Shown piece after piece: positions 27,689-39,139 of a DNA stretch of 64,000 nucleotides. A program made the translations under genes and the position numbers. Source of the stretch: Microbacterium sp. ABRD28. Its GTDB lineage: Bacteria > Actinomycetota > Actinomycetes > Actinomycetales > Microbacteriaceae. Location of the stretch: NCBI RefSeq assembly GCF_003850245.1, contig NZ_CP031015.1:1426001-1490000 (forward strand). The letters are read 5' to 3'. The number at the start of each line of letters is the position of its first letter. Positions within the stretch are counted from its first letter, which is position 1. A model generated the notes under the pieces. The model was not told the DNA's origin. It worked only from the letters and a program-made list of their open reading frames with translations, and did no database searches.

Positions 27689-28684
27689 ATGGACCTCGAC
27701 GCCCTCACCGCTGCGCGGCGGGAGGAGTGGGCGCGACTGGACGAGCTCAGCAGGCGCCGCCGCCTGACCGGAGCCGAGGTCGACGAGCTCGTTGACCGGT
27801 ATCGCGCGGCGTCGGCGGATCTCGCCGAGATCAAGACCACGGCGGGGCGGACACCCGAGGGCGACCACGTCTCGACGATCCTCGCCCGCGCGCGGCTGCG
27901 GCTGACCGGTGGGCGGGAGAACCCGCTGCGACAGATCCCCCGATTCTTCCTGCTGCAACTGCCCGCGGCCCTGTACCGGCTGCGGTGGACGACGCTGGTG
28001 ATCGCGCTGTCCTTCATCGCCGTCGGCGCGGTCGTGGCGTTCTGGATCTCCTCCGATCCGGCGCTCGTCGCGACCCTCGGGCCGCAGGCCCAGTTGGAGT
28101 ACTACGCCGAGGAGCAGTTCACCTCGTACTACAGCGAGAACCCCGCAGCCGCGTTCGCCGGCACGGTGTGGACCAACAACGCGTGGATCGCCGCCCAGTG
28201 CGTCATGTTCGGCATCACCGGGATCTGGCCCGTGATGGTGCTCGTTCAGAACGCCGTCGCCGTCGGAACGGCCGCGGCGATCATGCTCGCGTTCGACCGC
28301 GGCGACGTCTTCATCCTGTTCATCCTTCCCCACGGTCTGCTCGAGCTGACGTGCATCTTCGTCGCCGGGGCAGCGGGACTCCACATCTTCTGGGCGTGGG
28401 TGGCGCCGGGTCGCAGGCCGCGGGCCGAGGCTCTCGCCGCCGCGGGGCGCTCGCTGGCAACGGTGGCGATCGGCCTCGTGCTCGCCCTGGCGGTCGCCGG
28501 TGTCATCGAGGGCTTCGTCACGGCGCAGCCGTGGCCGTGGCCGGTCAAGATCGGCATCGGCGCGCTGGCGCTCGGCGCGTTCCTCGCCTACATGCTCATC
28601 GTCGGCCGCCGCGCCGACCGACTCGGCGAGACCGGCGACATGACCGAGTTCGAAACCGGCACACCCACCCTCGTCGCCGGCTGA
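27689..28684 (+). CDS. Stage II sporulation protein M (SpoIIM) family membrane protein
   Basis: 331 aa. The start MDLDALTAARREEWARLDEL matches the usual N-terminus of actinobacterial members, favouring ATG 27689 over in-frame ATG 27671 or GTG 27680. A cytoplasmic helical region (about 1-95) precedes six to seven membrane helices with NNAWIAAQCVMFGITGIWPV and FILPHGLLELTCIFVAGAAG, the conserved core. These organisms do not make endospores; the family belongs with RDD, DUF58 and MoxR in an envelope-associated module. A possible -10 (TACAGT, 27675-27680) lies 8 bases before the start. Confidence 0.85.
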   Translation: MDLDALTAARREEWARLDELSRRRRLTGAEVDELVDRYRAASADLAEIKTTAGRTPEGDHVSTILARARLRLTGGRENPLRQIPRFFLLQLPAALYRLRWTTLVIALSFIAVGAVVAFWISSDPALVATLGPQAQLEYYAEEQFTSYYSENPAAAFAGTVWTNNAWIAAQCVMFGITGIWPVMVLVQNAVAVGTAAAIMLAFDRGDVFILFILPHGLLELTCIFVAGAAGLHIFWAWVAPGRRPRAEALAAAGRSLATVAIGLVLALAVAGVIEGFVTAQPWPWPVKIGIGALALGAFLAYMLIVGRRADRLGETGDMTEFETGTPTLVAG

Positions 28685-28775
28685 GGGCGCCGCGCGGGCG
28701 CGAAGGTCGCGCAGTTGGCGGGACGGAACTCGCGGCTGCTCTCGACACCTTCGCGCAACGCGCCCGACACCGCGT

Positions 28776-28800
28776 GTTCTTTTGATCGACTAAAAAGAAC
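28776..28800. promoter_or_regulatory. Fur-type operator, inverted repeat upstream of furA
   Basis: GTTCTTTT and AAAAGAAC form a perfect 8-base inverted repeat separated by 9 bases. It ends 4 bases before the -10 hexamer and so covers the -35 region. It is AT-rich in an otherwise very GC-rich region, as expected for an autoregulatory Fur/PerR-like site. Confidence 0.65.
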
Positions 28801-28804
28801 GGAC

Positions 28805-28810
28805 TAGGGT
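28805..28810 (+). promoter_or_regulatory. -10 element (TAGGGT) of leaderless furA-katG operon
   Basis: TAGGGT ends 6 bases before the GTG at 28817. The palindrome just upstream would block RNA polymerase when bound. Confidence 0.55.
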
Positions 28811-28816
28811 GGTGGC

Positions 28817-29299
28817 GTGACTTCGCCCGCCGCACCGACCTCCGCCGCCGCGCTCCGCGCGGCGGGCCTGCGGGTCACCGACTCGCGGCGCGCGGTGCTC
28901 GATGCGCTCACCGATGCGCCGCACTCCAGCGCCGACGAGCTGTATCGGCGCGTCGCGCGGATCAACCCGCAGACGAATCTGCAGTCGGTGTACAACGCCC
29001 TGGCCGACTTCGTCGCTGCAGGGGTCGCGCGGCGCATCGAGCCGGCCGGTCACCCGGGGTTGTACGAGCGCCGCGTCGCCGACAACCACCATCACCTCGT
29101 CTGCACGTCCTGCGGCGCGGTGGCCGACGTCGACTGCGTCGTCGGCGAGGCACCCTGTCTGCATCCGTCGTCGGCGCACGGTTTCGCCGTGCGCACCGCC
29201 GAGGTGACGTTCTGGGGCCTGTGCGCGGACTGCCGGCCCCTCGGCGCCACATCGGACACCGGCGTCCCGGCGCCCGTCCCCCCGACGACGCGGCGGTGA
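28817..29299 (+). CDS. furA: Fur-family peroxide-responsive regulator (FurA/CatR-like)
   Basis: 160 aa. Winged-helix domain (about 10-85) with RVTDSRRAVLDAL and NLQSVYNALADF as recognition helix. The metal-binding region has DNHHHLVC, and two CxxC pairs (CTSC and CADC) form the structural zinc site. It sits 82 bases upstream of katG on the same strand, the arrangement of FurA-KatG in mycobacteria and Streptomyces, where the regulator represses both genes until oxidised by peroxide. An inverted repeat overlaps its promoter. GTG start chosen from the -10 spacing. Confidence 0.9.
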   Translation: MTSPAAPTSAAALRAAGLRVTDSRRAVLDALTDAPHSSADELYRRVARINPQTNLQSVYNALADFVAAGVARRIEPAGHPGLYERRVADNHHHLVCTSCGAVADVDCVVGEAPCLHPSSAHGFAVRTAEVTFWGLCADCRPLGATSDTGVPAPVPPTTRR

Positions 29300-29369
29300 C
29301 GCGACGGGCTTCGGCCCGGCATCCGCGCCCTGTCCCTCGCGCCGCCACGTCCATCATCCCCACCCCTGA

Positions 29370-31688
<2,319 letters not shown>

Positions 31689-31718
31689 CGGTCGCCGCCG
31701 AGCATTCCTCGCAGGGAT

Positions 31719-31750
31719 CGGGCCCGTTCTCCTCACGGAGGGCGGGCCCG
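31719..31750 (+). terminator. Hairpin after katG
   Basis: Two CGGGCCCG copies pair around an inner CTCC/GGAG stem with a TCAC loop. TCCTCGTCG follows, without a strong T run, so termination is probable but not textbook. Confidence 0.45.
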
Positions 31751-31796
31751 TCCTCGTCGAAGGGAGGGCGTGAAGAGCGGATGACGCGGCCCGGCG

Positions 31797-32615
31797 TCAG
31801 CGCGTCCGGGCCTCCTTCTGCGCCGGCGGCGCAGGCGTCTTCTCGAACAGCGCCCGGTGCAGGAATCCCGCGAGGAGACCCCCGACGATCGGGAACACGA
31901 TGAAGACCCACAGCTGCAGGAATGGCTCGGCTCCGCCGTAGACGGCGGTCGCGATCGAACGCGCGGGGTTGACGGAGGTGTTGTCGATCGGGATGGTCGC
32001 GAGGTGGATGAGGGTGAGGGTCAGGCCGATGGCGAGCCCGGCGAAGCCCGCGGTGCCGCGCTGCGGGTGGGTGACCCCGAGGATCACGATGACGAAGATC
32101 GCGGTGAAGAGCACCTCGGTGATGATCGCGGCGCCGAGGCCGAAACCGCCGGGGGAGAGCTCTCCGAAGCCGTTGCTGGCGAAACCGCCGTCCTGGGCCT
32201 GCGCGAGCCAGTCGCCGGGGCCGAAGAGGCCGATGAGCACGATCAGCGTCGTGCCGACGAGTCCGCCGACGATCTGTGCGATGAGGTAGGCGGGCACGTC
32301 GCGCCAGGCGAAGCGGCCGGCGGCGGCGAGTCCGAGCGTGACGGCGGGGTTGAAGTGACCCCCCGAGATCGGGCCGAAGGCGTAGATGCCGGCGATGAGG
32401 GTCAGACCGAACGCCAGGGACACGCCGACGAATCCGATGCCGAGCGAGGTGCCGTTCTCACTCGCGCCGACGTCGGCGGCGAAGAGGGCTGCCGAGATCG
32501 CGCCGAAGACGAGGAGGAAGGTTCCGAGCGCTTCGGCCACCAGCTTCGTGCTCGTCGAGGGCACGGCATCGCGCGCAGCGGGGTCGTGTCCGGCCGTGGG
32601 TGGTGCGTCCGACAT
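31797..32615 (-). CDS. Aquaporin (MIP family)
   Basis: 272 aa with six membrane helices and the two half-helix NPA motifs, GGHFNPAVTLG and VNPARSIATA, that form the pore. An AAAGGA ribosome site lies 7 bases before the ATG. The length and the single-Ala NPAR pattern fit AqpZ-like water channels more than glycerol facilitators. It faces the furA-katG operon tail to tail, so passage of hydrogen peroxide is a reasonable but unproven idea. The long cytoplasmic N-terminus (about 25 residues) is unremarkable. Confidence 0.9.
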   Translation of the reverse strand: MSDAPPTAGHDPAARDAVPSTSTKLVAEALGTFLLVFGAISAALFAADVGASENGTSLGIGFVGVSLAFGLTLIAGIYAFGPISGGHFNPAVTLGLAAAGRFAWRDVPAYLIAQIVGGLVGTTLIVLIGLFGPGDWLAQAQDGGFASNGFGELSPGGFGLGAAIITEVLFTAIFVIVILGVTHPQRGTAGFAGLAIGLTLTLIHLATIPIDNTSVNPARSIATAVYGGAEPFLQLWVFIVFPIVGGLLAGFLHRALFEKTPAPPAQKEARTR

Positions 32616-32731
32616 GTCGGATTCCTTTCGTCGCGCCGAGCGTAGCGTCGCACGGGGGCGGCCTGTGTCCGCACACGCGGCTCACGCGCGGGCTCGCCTT
32701 CCCGCCCGAGGTCTGCCGCACACGCGGCCGG

Positions 32732-34033
32732 TCACAGCCGTCCGGCCGCCTTCAGGGCGAGGTAGCGGTCGGCGACGGCGGGCGGAAGATCGTCGGGCGA
32801 GGCGGCGATCGGCTCCGCGCCGGCACGACGGACCGCGGCGGCGACCCGTTCGGCGTCCCGCGCCGCCCGCGCGTAGGCGGCCTGCCGGTAGAGCTCGTCG
32901 GCGTCGGGTCGCGGGTCGGCGGGCACGGGATCGTCGGTGACCGAGGCCACGACGACGCGGGTGCGGGCGGTGAGCGCCGGGAGCGACCCGAGGAACCCGC
33001 GAGCGGCCTCGGGGGCGTCCTGGGCGGTCAGTAGTACCACGAGCGAGGGGCGGGAGGTGAGGCGTCGCACCTGTGCGATCGCCGCGTCCCAGTCGGTGTC
33101 GATCAGCTGCGGGTCCACCGGAGCCATCGCGTCGACGAGGGCGGGGAGGAGCCCGGGGCCGTCGACCCCGGTCACCCGGGCACGCACGAGGCGATCGAAC
33201 ATCACCAGGTGCACGTGGTCGCCCGCCCGCGATGCGAGGGCCGACAGCAGAAGTGCCGCTTCCATCGCCGCATCCATCCGCACCCCGTCGCCGACCCGCG
33301 CGGCCGCGGTGCGGCCGGTGTCGATGATGACGACCACGTGCCGGTCGCGCTCGGGCCGCCAGGTGCGGAGCATGGTCGTTCCGGCGCGGGCGGTCGCCCG
33401 CCAGTCGATGGAGCGCACGTCGTCGCCGCGGACGTACTCGCGCAGGCTGTCGAACTCGGTGCCCTGCCCCCGCACCTGGACGCTCGTGTTCCCGTCGAGT
33501 TCGCGCAGTCGTGCCAGGCGCGAGGGGAGGTGGCGCCGGGAGGTGAAGGGCGGAAGGACCCGCAGCGACCCCGGGGCGTCGAGGCGCCGCTGCCGGCCGG
33601 CGAGCCCCAGCGGACCGGCGCTGCGCACCACGAGGAAGTCGGTGCGCAGCTCACCACGCCGGCGGGGGAGCAGCGGCACCCGCACCCGGCGGGACTCGCC
33701 AGGCGGGATGTCGACCGCGGCGCGCTCGGGCGGCGCCCCGGCCGTGGGCTGCCAGGCATCGCGAACCCGCCCCCGCAGCGGCCGCGCGCCGGTGTTGCGG
33801 AGCGTCACGCCGGTCTCGACCTGCTGACCGAGAAGGCTTCGCCGAGGAGTGTCGCGGACGACGTCGAGCTGGCGCGGATCGGGCGCCGCCGCTGCATCCG
33901 CCAGCGCCAGAGCGATCGAGAGCACGGCCCAGCCCAGCATCGCCAGCCACGCGTCGACACCGGCGATCGAGAGCAGCACGACCGGCACCACGCCGAGACC
34001 GACGAAGAGGGGGAGGCGCCCGGTGACGTACAC
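32732..34033 (-). CDS. DUF58 domain-containing membrane protein
   Basis: 433 aa from GTG 34033, two bases after the moxR stop. Two N-terminal helices (about 6-45) precede a beta-rich extracytoplasmic-like segment. The DUF58 core is EYVRGDDVRSIDWRATAR followed by a von Willebrand-A-like VVVIIDTGRTAA strand, where the DxG pattern departs from the classic DxSxS metal site. It works with the neighbouring MoxR ATPase in a putative chaperone or metal-insertion module at the membrane. Confidence 0.88.
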   Translation of the reverse strand: MYVTGRLPLFVGLGVVPVVLLSIAGVDAWLAMLGWAVLSIALALADAAAAPDPRQLDVVRDTPRRSLLGQQVETGVTLRNTGARPLRGRVRDAWQPTAGAPPERAAVDIPPGESRRVRVPLLPRRRGELRTDFLVVRSAGPLGLAGRQRRLDAPGSLRVLPPFTSRRHLPSRLARLRELDGNTSVQVRGQGTEFDSLREYVRGDDVRSIDWRATARAGTTMLRTWRPERDRHVVVIIDTGRTAAARVGDGVRMDAAMEAALLLSALASRAGDHVHLVMFDRLVRARVTGVDGPGLLPALVDAMAPVDPQLIDTDWDAAIAQVRRLTSRPSLVVLLTAQDAPEAARGFLGSLPALTARTRVVVASVTDDPVPADPRPDADELYRQAAYARAARDAERVAAAVRRAGAEPIAASPDDLPPAVADRYLALKAAGRL

Positions 34034-34035
34034 GC

Positions 34036-35051
<1,016 letters not shown>

Positions 35052-35055
<4 letters not shown>

Positions 35056-36257
35056 GGGCGGTTCCTTTCGGGACGGACGGCGTCGCGGAGGGCGGCTTCG
35101 AGTTCGCGCAGGCGCGAGGCGATGACGGTGAGCTGGGCGTCGTCGGTCGGCACATCGTCGAGGAGGATGCCGCGGACGACCCGCCGATCGGCGGAAAGCC
35201 GGTCGGCCGTGGCATCGGAGATCTCATCGGCCGCGGCGTTCGGGGCGAGGCCGACGAGCCGGGCCATTCGGCGCAGGGCCGCGATGCGGAGATCATCGGC
35301 GGCGTGCGCGGCATCGCGGGTCTGGGCGTACAGGCGCGCGCGGCCCTCGGCGGTCTCCGCGGCGCGGACCGTGACCGGGAGGCGCTCGCGCACGAGCGGA
35401 CCGAACCGGCGGCCGCGCCAGATCGCGGCGGCCGCGGCGGCGAGGAGCAGGAGGGCGATGGCGGGACTCACCCAGGGCGGAGTCGACTCGCCGAGCGAGG
35501 GGTCGGTGTTCTCCAGGTCGGTGTCGCCGAGCATCGGGTCGTACCAGACCACGAGCGGATGCCGCGCGAGCAGGTTCACGCCGAGAGCGGCGTTTCCGTC
35601 CTCGGCCAGCACCTCGTTGACGAGGATCGCGCGGCCGTCGATCGCTGCGACGCGGCGCCCCTCGGTGTCGGAGACGACGAGGCCTGCCGCACCGTCGTCG
35701 GTGAGGTAGCAGCCCCGGGCGTCGTCGCCGGCGTCGAACACCGCGCCGGGGGCGACCGGGCCCGACCGCTCGGCGTCGGCGAGGTCGCACTGCGGGTCGA
35801 GCAGTGCGTCGGCGCGGCCGCCGACGGTCGTGCCCGGGAGGAAGAGACGGAGCGTGCGAGAGCGCGGATCGATGAGGACGACGTCGTCGGCGGGGGCGGC
35901 GAGAGCGGCGAGCCCGTCGTCGGAGAGGGCGGGGGTGTCGGGAAGCACCAGCGTGGACCCCGCGTCGCCTCCGTCGAGCGCGCGCGTGACGGCGTCCCGC
36001 GTGCGCGCGACCTCGACCTCGACGCCCTGATCGCGCAGCACCTCGACCAGCGCCCGCGTTCCGGTCGGGCCGGCCGACTCGGGGTCGAAGGCGTCGCGCT
36101 GGGCCCACTCGCCGAGACCCGACAGCAGGGCGCCGAGGCTGCCGACGGCGAGGAGGGCGACCGCGAGTGCGATCCAGCCCCCGATCCGCCGTCGCCGCGA
36201 GGGGGGTGACGGCGCGACGGAGGGGCCGGAATCGGTGCCGGGAGAGGCCGCGGTCAT
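35052..36257 (-). CDS. DUF4350 domain-containing membrane protein
   Basis: 401 aa from ATG 36257. A helix at about residues 26-46 is followed by an extracytoplasmic DUF4350 domain (GTRALVEVLRDQGVEVEVAR, then TLVLPDTPALSDDGL). A second helix lies near 270-290, and an about 110-residue helical cytoplasmic tail follows. Overlaps of four bases on both sides place it inside one operon with DUF4129 and moxR, the same set as Rv3690-Rv3693 in M. tuberculosis. Confidence 0.85.
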
Positions 36258-36925
36258 CCGATCGCACCCCTCCGGGCGAGCGCTGCCGGCCTCGCCGCGG
36301 CGAGCTGCTCGTCCAGGCGGCTCAGCCGGTCGTAGTCGTCGCGGGAACCCGGTCGACGCAGGTAGCGGACGTCGTCGAATGCGGAGGCGCCCGCCTCGAG
36401 ATCCGCTGCGGCACTGGGGAAGACGCGCCCGGCGGACCGGGCGAACGCGTGCACCGTGGCGCCGGGCGGCGTGCTGACGACGCCGCGTTCGGCGAGGCCG
36501 CGCGCGAGCGCGCGGAATCGGAGGATGAGGGCCTCGTCCCACTTCCCGGCGTCGGCCGCGGATGCCGCGGCGCGGCGAAGATCGTCGGCGCCGCGTTCGT
36601 CGGAGTCGCCGAAGAGGGCGGCGACCGGCGCGGCGGCACGACGTCGTGCGCGGGGAAGACCCCACACCAGGAGGGCGACGATGATCAGGGCGGCCACGCC
36701 GATGGCCGCGATGAGGGCGAAGGTCGATCCCAGACCGCCGGAGACGTCGGTGGAGAAGAGTCCGCCGAGGAACTCCCCGATGGCGCGGGCGATGCGGTCG
36801 AAGGCCGTCGGCTCTGCTTCCGCGTAGATCGGATCCGACAGCTCCCGCTCCGCCCATTCCCGCGCCTCGTCGCCGTCCGGGGTGACGGGTGTCGCGCCGA
36901 GCATCCGTGCGACGCCGGAGATCAC
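36254..36925 (-). CDS. DUF4129 domain-containing membrane protein
   Basis: 223 aa from GTG 36925 overlapping the upstream stop by four bases. A single helix (about 70-95) separates an outer N-terminal segment from a cytoplasmic DUF4129 domain. That domain has WDEALILRFRALARGLAERGV, a TVHAFAR motif and DDVRYLRRPGSRDDYDRL. In other bacteria this domain can be fused to transglutaminase-like enzymes; here it stands alone. It belongs to the MoxR/DUF58 operon. Confidence 0.85.
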   Translation of the reverse strand: MISGVARMLGATPVTPDGDEAREWAERELSDPIYAEAEPTAFDRIARAIGEFLGGLFSTDVSGGLGSTFALIAAIGVAALIIVALLVWGLPRARRRAAAPVAALFGDSDERGADDLRRAAASAADAGKWDEALILRFRALARGLAERGVVSTPPGATVHAFARSAGRVFPSAAADLEAGASAFDDVRYLRRPGSRDDYDRLSRLDEQLAAARPAALARRGAIG

Positions 36926-38235
36926 GGTGCGTCGCGGTCGGCGGTGTCGCCGCCGGGAGCGCCGCCGGGTGCCGTCCAGCTCGTCGGCGTCGCGCCTGCG
37001 GGCGGCGAGGGGGCTTCGACCTGCCCAGCCGGCGGCGGGGCGTACCCGGGCGGCGGGCCGTAGCCCTGGGGCGCGGGTGGGCCCGGAGGCGCAGGCGGCG
37101 GTCCGTAGCCCTGCGGCGCGGGATATCCCGGCGGTGGTCCGTAGCCCTGCGGAGCCGGGTACGCGGGGGAGGCCGGTACGGACGGTCGCGGCGCGATCGA
37201 ACGGCCCACGTGCAGGCGGTAGGGGTCGGCGAGGTCGGTCCGCCCGGCGTCGCGCTGCTCGACGTAGCTCTGCAGATCGAGGTCGAGGCCCTCTCGACGC
37301 ATGCGGCAGTCGATGTAGACCAGCGCCGATGCGGTGGACTGCACCACGACGGCCACGGCCTGGATGAGCAGGGTCACGACCTGGGTCAGGACCAGCCCGA
37401 AGATGAGGGCGACGATGGCGCCCGGCTCGGGGTCGCCGGTGGGGGAGATGATCGTCGTGACGCCGCTCGTGAGGAGGCTGAACGGCACGCTCACCAGCTG
37501 CGCGAGCACCGAGAAGGTCAGCGAGACGAGCACCAGCACACCGAGGCCCACCCAGAACCGGCCCCGGATGAGAACCCACGACCGCACGATGGCGCCGCGG
37601 ATGGTGGCGTGCTCGAGGATGATCGCCGCGGGCGCGAGCATCAGCTTCGTCGACAGCCAGAGCACCAGCGGGATCGCGGCGAGCACTGCCAGCACGCTCA
37701 GGACGATGGCGACGGGGAGCGCCGCGAAGCCGATGGCGACGAGAAGGAGCACCACCAGGGTCACCGCGACGATGCCGGCCGCCGCGAGCAGGAACGCGTA
37801 GCCGATCAGTCGCCAGACCACGGGCTTCAGCTGGGCCCAGATCGCGCCCAGGGTCGGCTTCTCGGCGACGGCACCCCGAGCGACCTCGGTCACCACGACA
37901 CCCTGGACGATGACGCCGACGGCGCCGGCGAGCAGGCCCAGCACGATGCCGGCGACGACCACGAGGGCGATCGATCCGGCGAGCACCGTGTCGAACTCCT
38001 CAGACCCCGGCCGCAGGGTGTCCAGGCGTGAGAACGCGCCGATGGCGATGGCGCCGATGGCGACGATCACCACGATGTAGGTGACGGCCTGGATGCCGAG
38101 GGCGAACCCGAGCAGCACCTTCGGGTTGTGCCTCAGTGCCGTGAACGACCTGCCGAGGATCGTGCCGAAGGTCAGCGGGTGCAGTGGGATGATGCCGGGC
38201 CGGGATGCCGGCGTCCACGCCGGGTACGACGTCAC
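36922..38235 (-). CDS. Glycerophosphodiester phosphodiesterase membrane-domain protein with Pro-rich tail
   Basis: 437 aa from GTG 38235 with GAGGAGGA about 8 bases upstream. Six to seven helices form a domain resembling the membrane part of GDPD proteins (PLTFGTILGRSFTALRHNPK at the start, SWVLIRGRFWVGLGVLVLV later), without any catalytic phosphodiesterase domain. The last about 110 residues are Pro/Gly-rich with three APQGYGPPP repeats. It heads the DUF4129-DUF4350-MoxR-DUF58 operon and diverges from mtrA. Confidence 0.75.
   Translation of the reverse strand: MTSYPAWTPASRPGIIPLHPLTFGTILGRSFTALRHNPKVLLGFALGIQAVTYIVVIVAIGAIAIGAFSRLDTLRPGSEEFDTVLAGSIALVVVAGIVLGLLAGAVGVIVQGVVVTEVARGAVAEKPTLGAIWAQLKPVVWRLIGYAFLLAAAGIVAVTLVVLLLVAIGFAALPVAIVLSVLAVLAAIPLVLWLSTKLMLAPAAIILEHATIRGAIVRSWVLIRGRFWVGLGVLVLVSLTFSVLAQLVSVPFSLLTSGVTTIISPTGDPEPGAIVALIFGLVLTQVVTLLIQAVAVVVQSTASALVYIDCRMRREGLDLDLQSYVEQRDAGRTDLADPYRLHVGRSIAPRPSVPASPAYPAPQGYGPPPGYPAPQGYGPPPAPPGPPAPQGYGPPPGYAPPPAGQVEAPSPPAGATPTSWTAPGGAPGGDTADRDAP
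37030..37165 (-). repeat. Proline-rich coding repeats (APQGYGPPP units)
   Basis: Three near-identical DNA segments around 37056, 37100 and 37137 encode APQGYGPPP. They form the flexible cytoplasmic tail of the membrane protein and may vary in copy number among strains. Confidence 0.6.
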
Positions 38236-38438
38236 GGGGCGGTCCTCCTCGCGTGTGCGGCCATGCGGTCGCGGTCGCGCCGCACCGATTCCATCGTGTC
38301 ATACCGTCGCGCAGCGGCCTCCGGACTCCCTGCTGATGCTCGGTGCGCCCCCAGGCGCCGTCGACTAGTGTTGCTCAGAGCGTTCGACACCCGTGGCGTC
38401 TCACCGAGCCCGACCGGACCCGAAGGACGAAAGACCCG

Positions 38439-39119
38439 ATGACATCACGGATCCTGGTTGTCGACGACGACACCGCTCTGGCAGAGATGATCGGGATCGT
38501 GCTGCGCACCGAGGGCTTCGAGACCGCGTTCTGCGCAGACGGTGCTCGCGCGGTCGACGCGTGGCGCGAGGAGCGGCCCGACCTCGTCCTGCTGGATCTG
38601 ATGCTCCCCGGCATGGACGGCATCGAGGTGTGCACCCGCATCCGGGCGGAGTCCGGCATCCCGATCATCATGCTCACCGCCCGCACCGACACCGCCGACG
38701 TCGTGCGGGGGCTCGAATCCGGTGCCGACGACTACATCGTCAAGCCCTTCAATCCCAAAGAGCTCGTCGCGCGCATCCGCACCCGCCTGCGCCCGGCCTC
38801 GCAGACGACCCCCGATGTGCTGCGCATCGGCGACCTCACCGTCGATGTCTCGGCGCACGAGGTCCGGCGCGGCGACGAACCGATCGCCCTCACCCCGCTG
38901 GAGTTCGAACTGCTCGTGGCCCTCGCCTCCAAGCCCCAGCAGGTGTTCTCGCGCGAGATGCTGCTCGAGCAGGTATGGGGCTACCACTACAAGGCCGATA
39001 CGCGTCTGGTGAACGTCCACGTGCAGCGCCTGCGTGCCAAGGTCGAGCGCGACCCCGACAACCCGCGCATCGTGACCACCGTCCGCGGCGTCGGCTATCG
39101 CGCGGGCGCCGTTGCGTGA
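38439..39119 (+). CDS. mtrA: Response regulator MtrA
   Basis: 226 aa OmpR/PhoB-type regulator. The receiver domain has Asp 9-11, phospho-acceptor Asp53 in LLDLMLPGMDG, and the Lys in IVKPFNPKEL. The C-terminal winged helix has TPLEFELLVALASKP and VNVHVQRLRAKVE. With MtrB it controls cell-division and wall-remodelling genes in actinobacteria. ATG 38439 has GAAGGA about 11 bases upstream. It leads mtrA-mtrB-lpqB. Confidence 0.97.
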   Translation: MTSRILVVDDDTALAEMIGIVLRTEGFETAFCADGARAVDAWREERPDLVLLDLMLPGMDGIEVCTRIRAESGIPIIMLTARTDTADVVRGLESGADDYIVKPFNPKELVARIRTRLRPASQTTPDVLRIGDLTVDVSAHEVRRGDEPIALTPLEFELLVALASKPQQVFSREMLLEQVWGYHYKADTRLVNVHVQRLRAKVERDPDNPRIVTTVRGVGYRAGAVA

Positions 39120-39139
39120 CGGTCTGACATGAGGGCCCC

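Noticed and set aside
37030..37165. CRISPR or satellite repeat
   Set aside because: The repeats are in frame and encode the Pro-rich tail of a membrane protein; there are no unique spacers.
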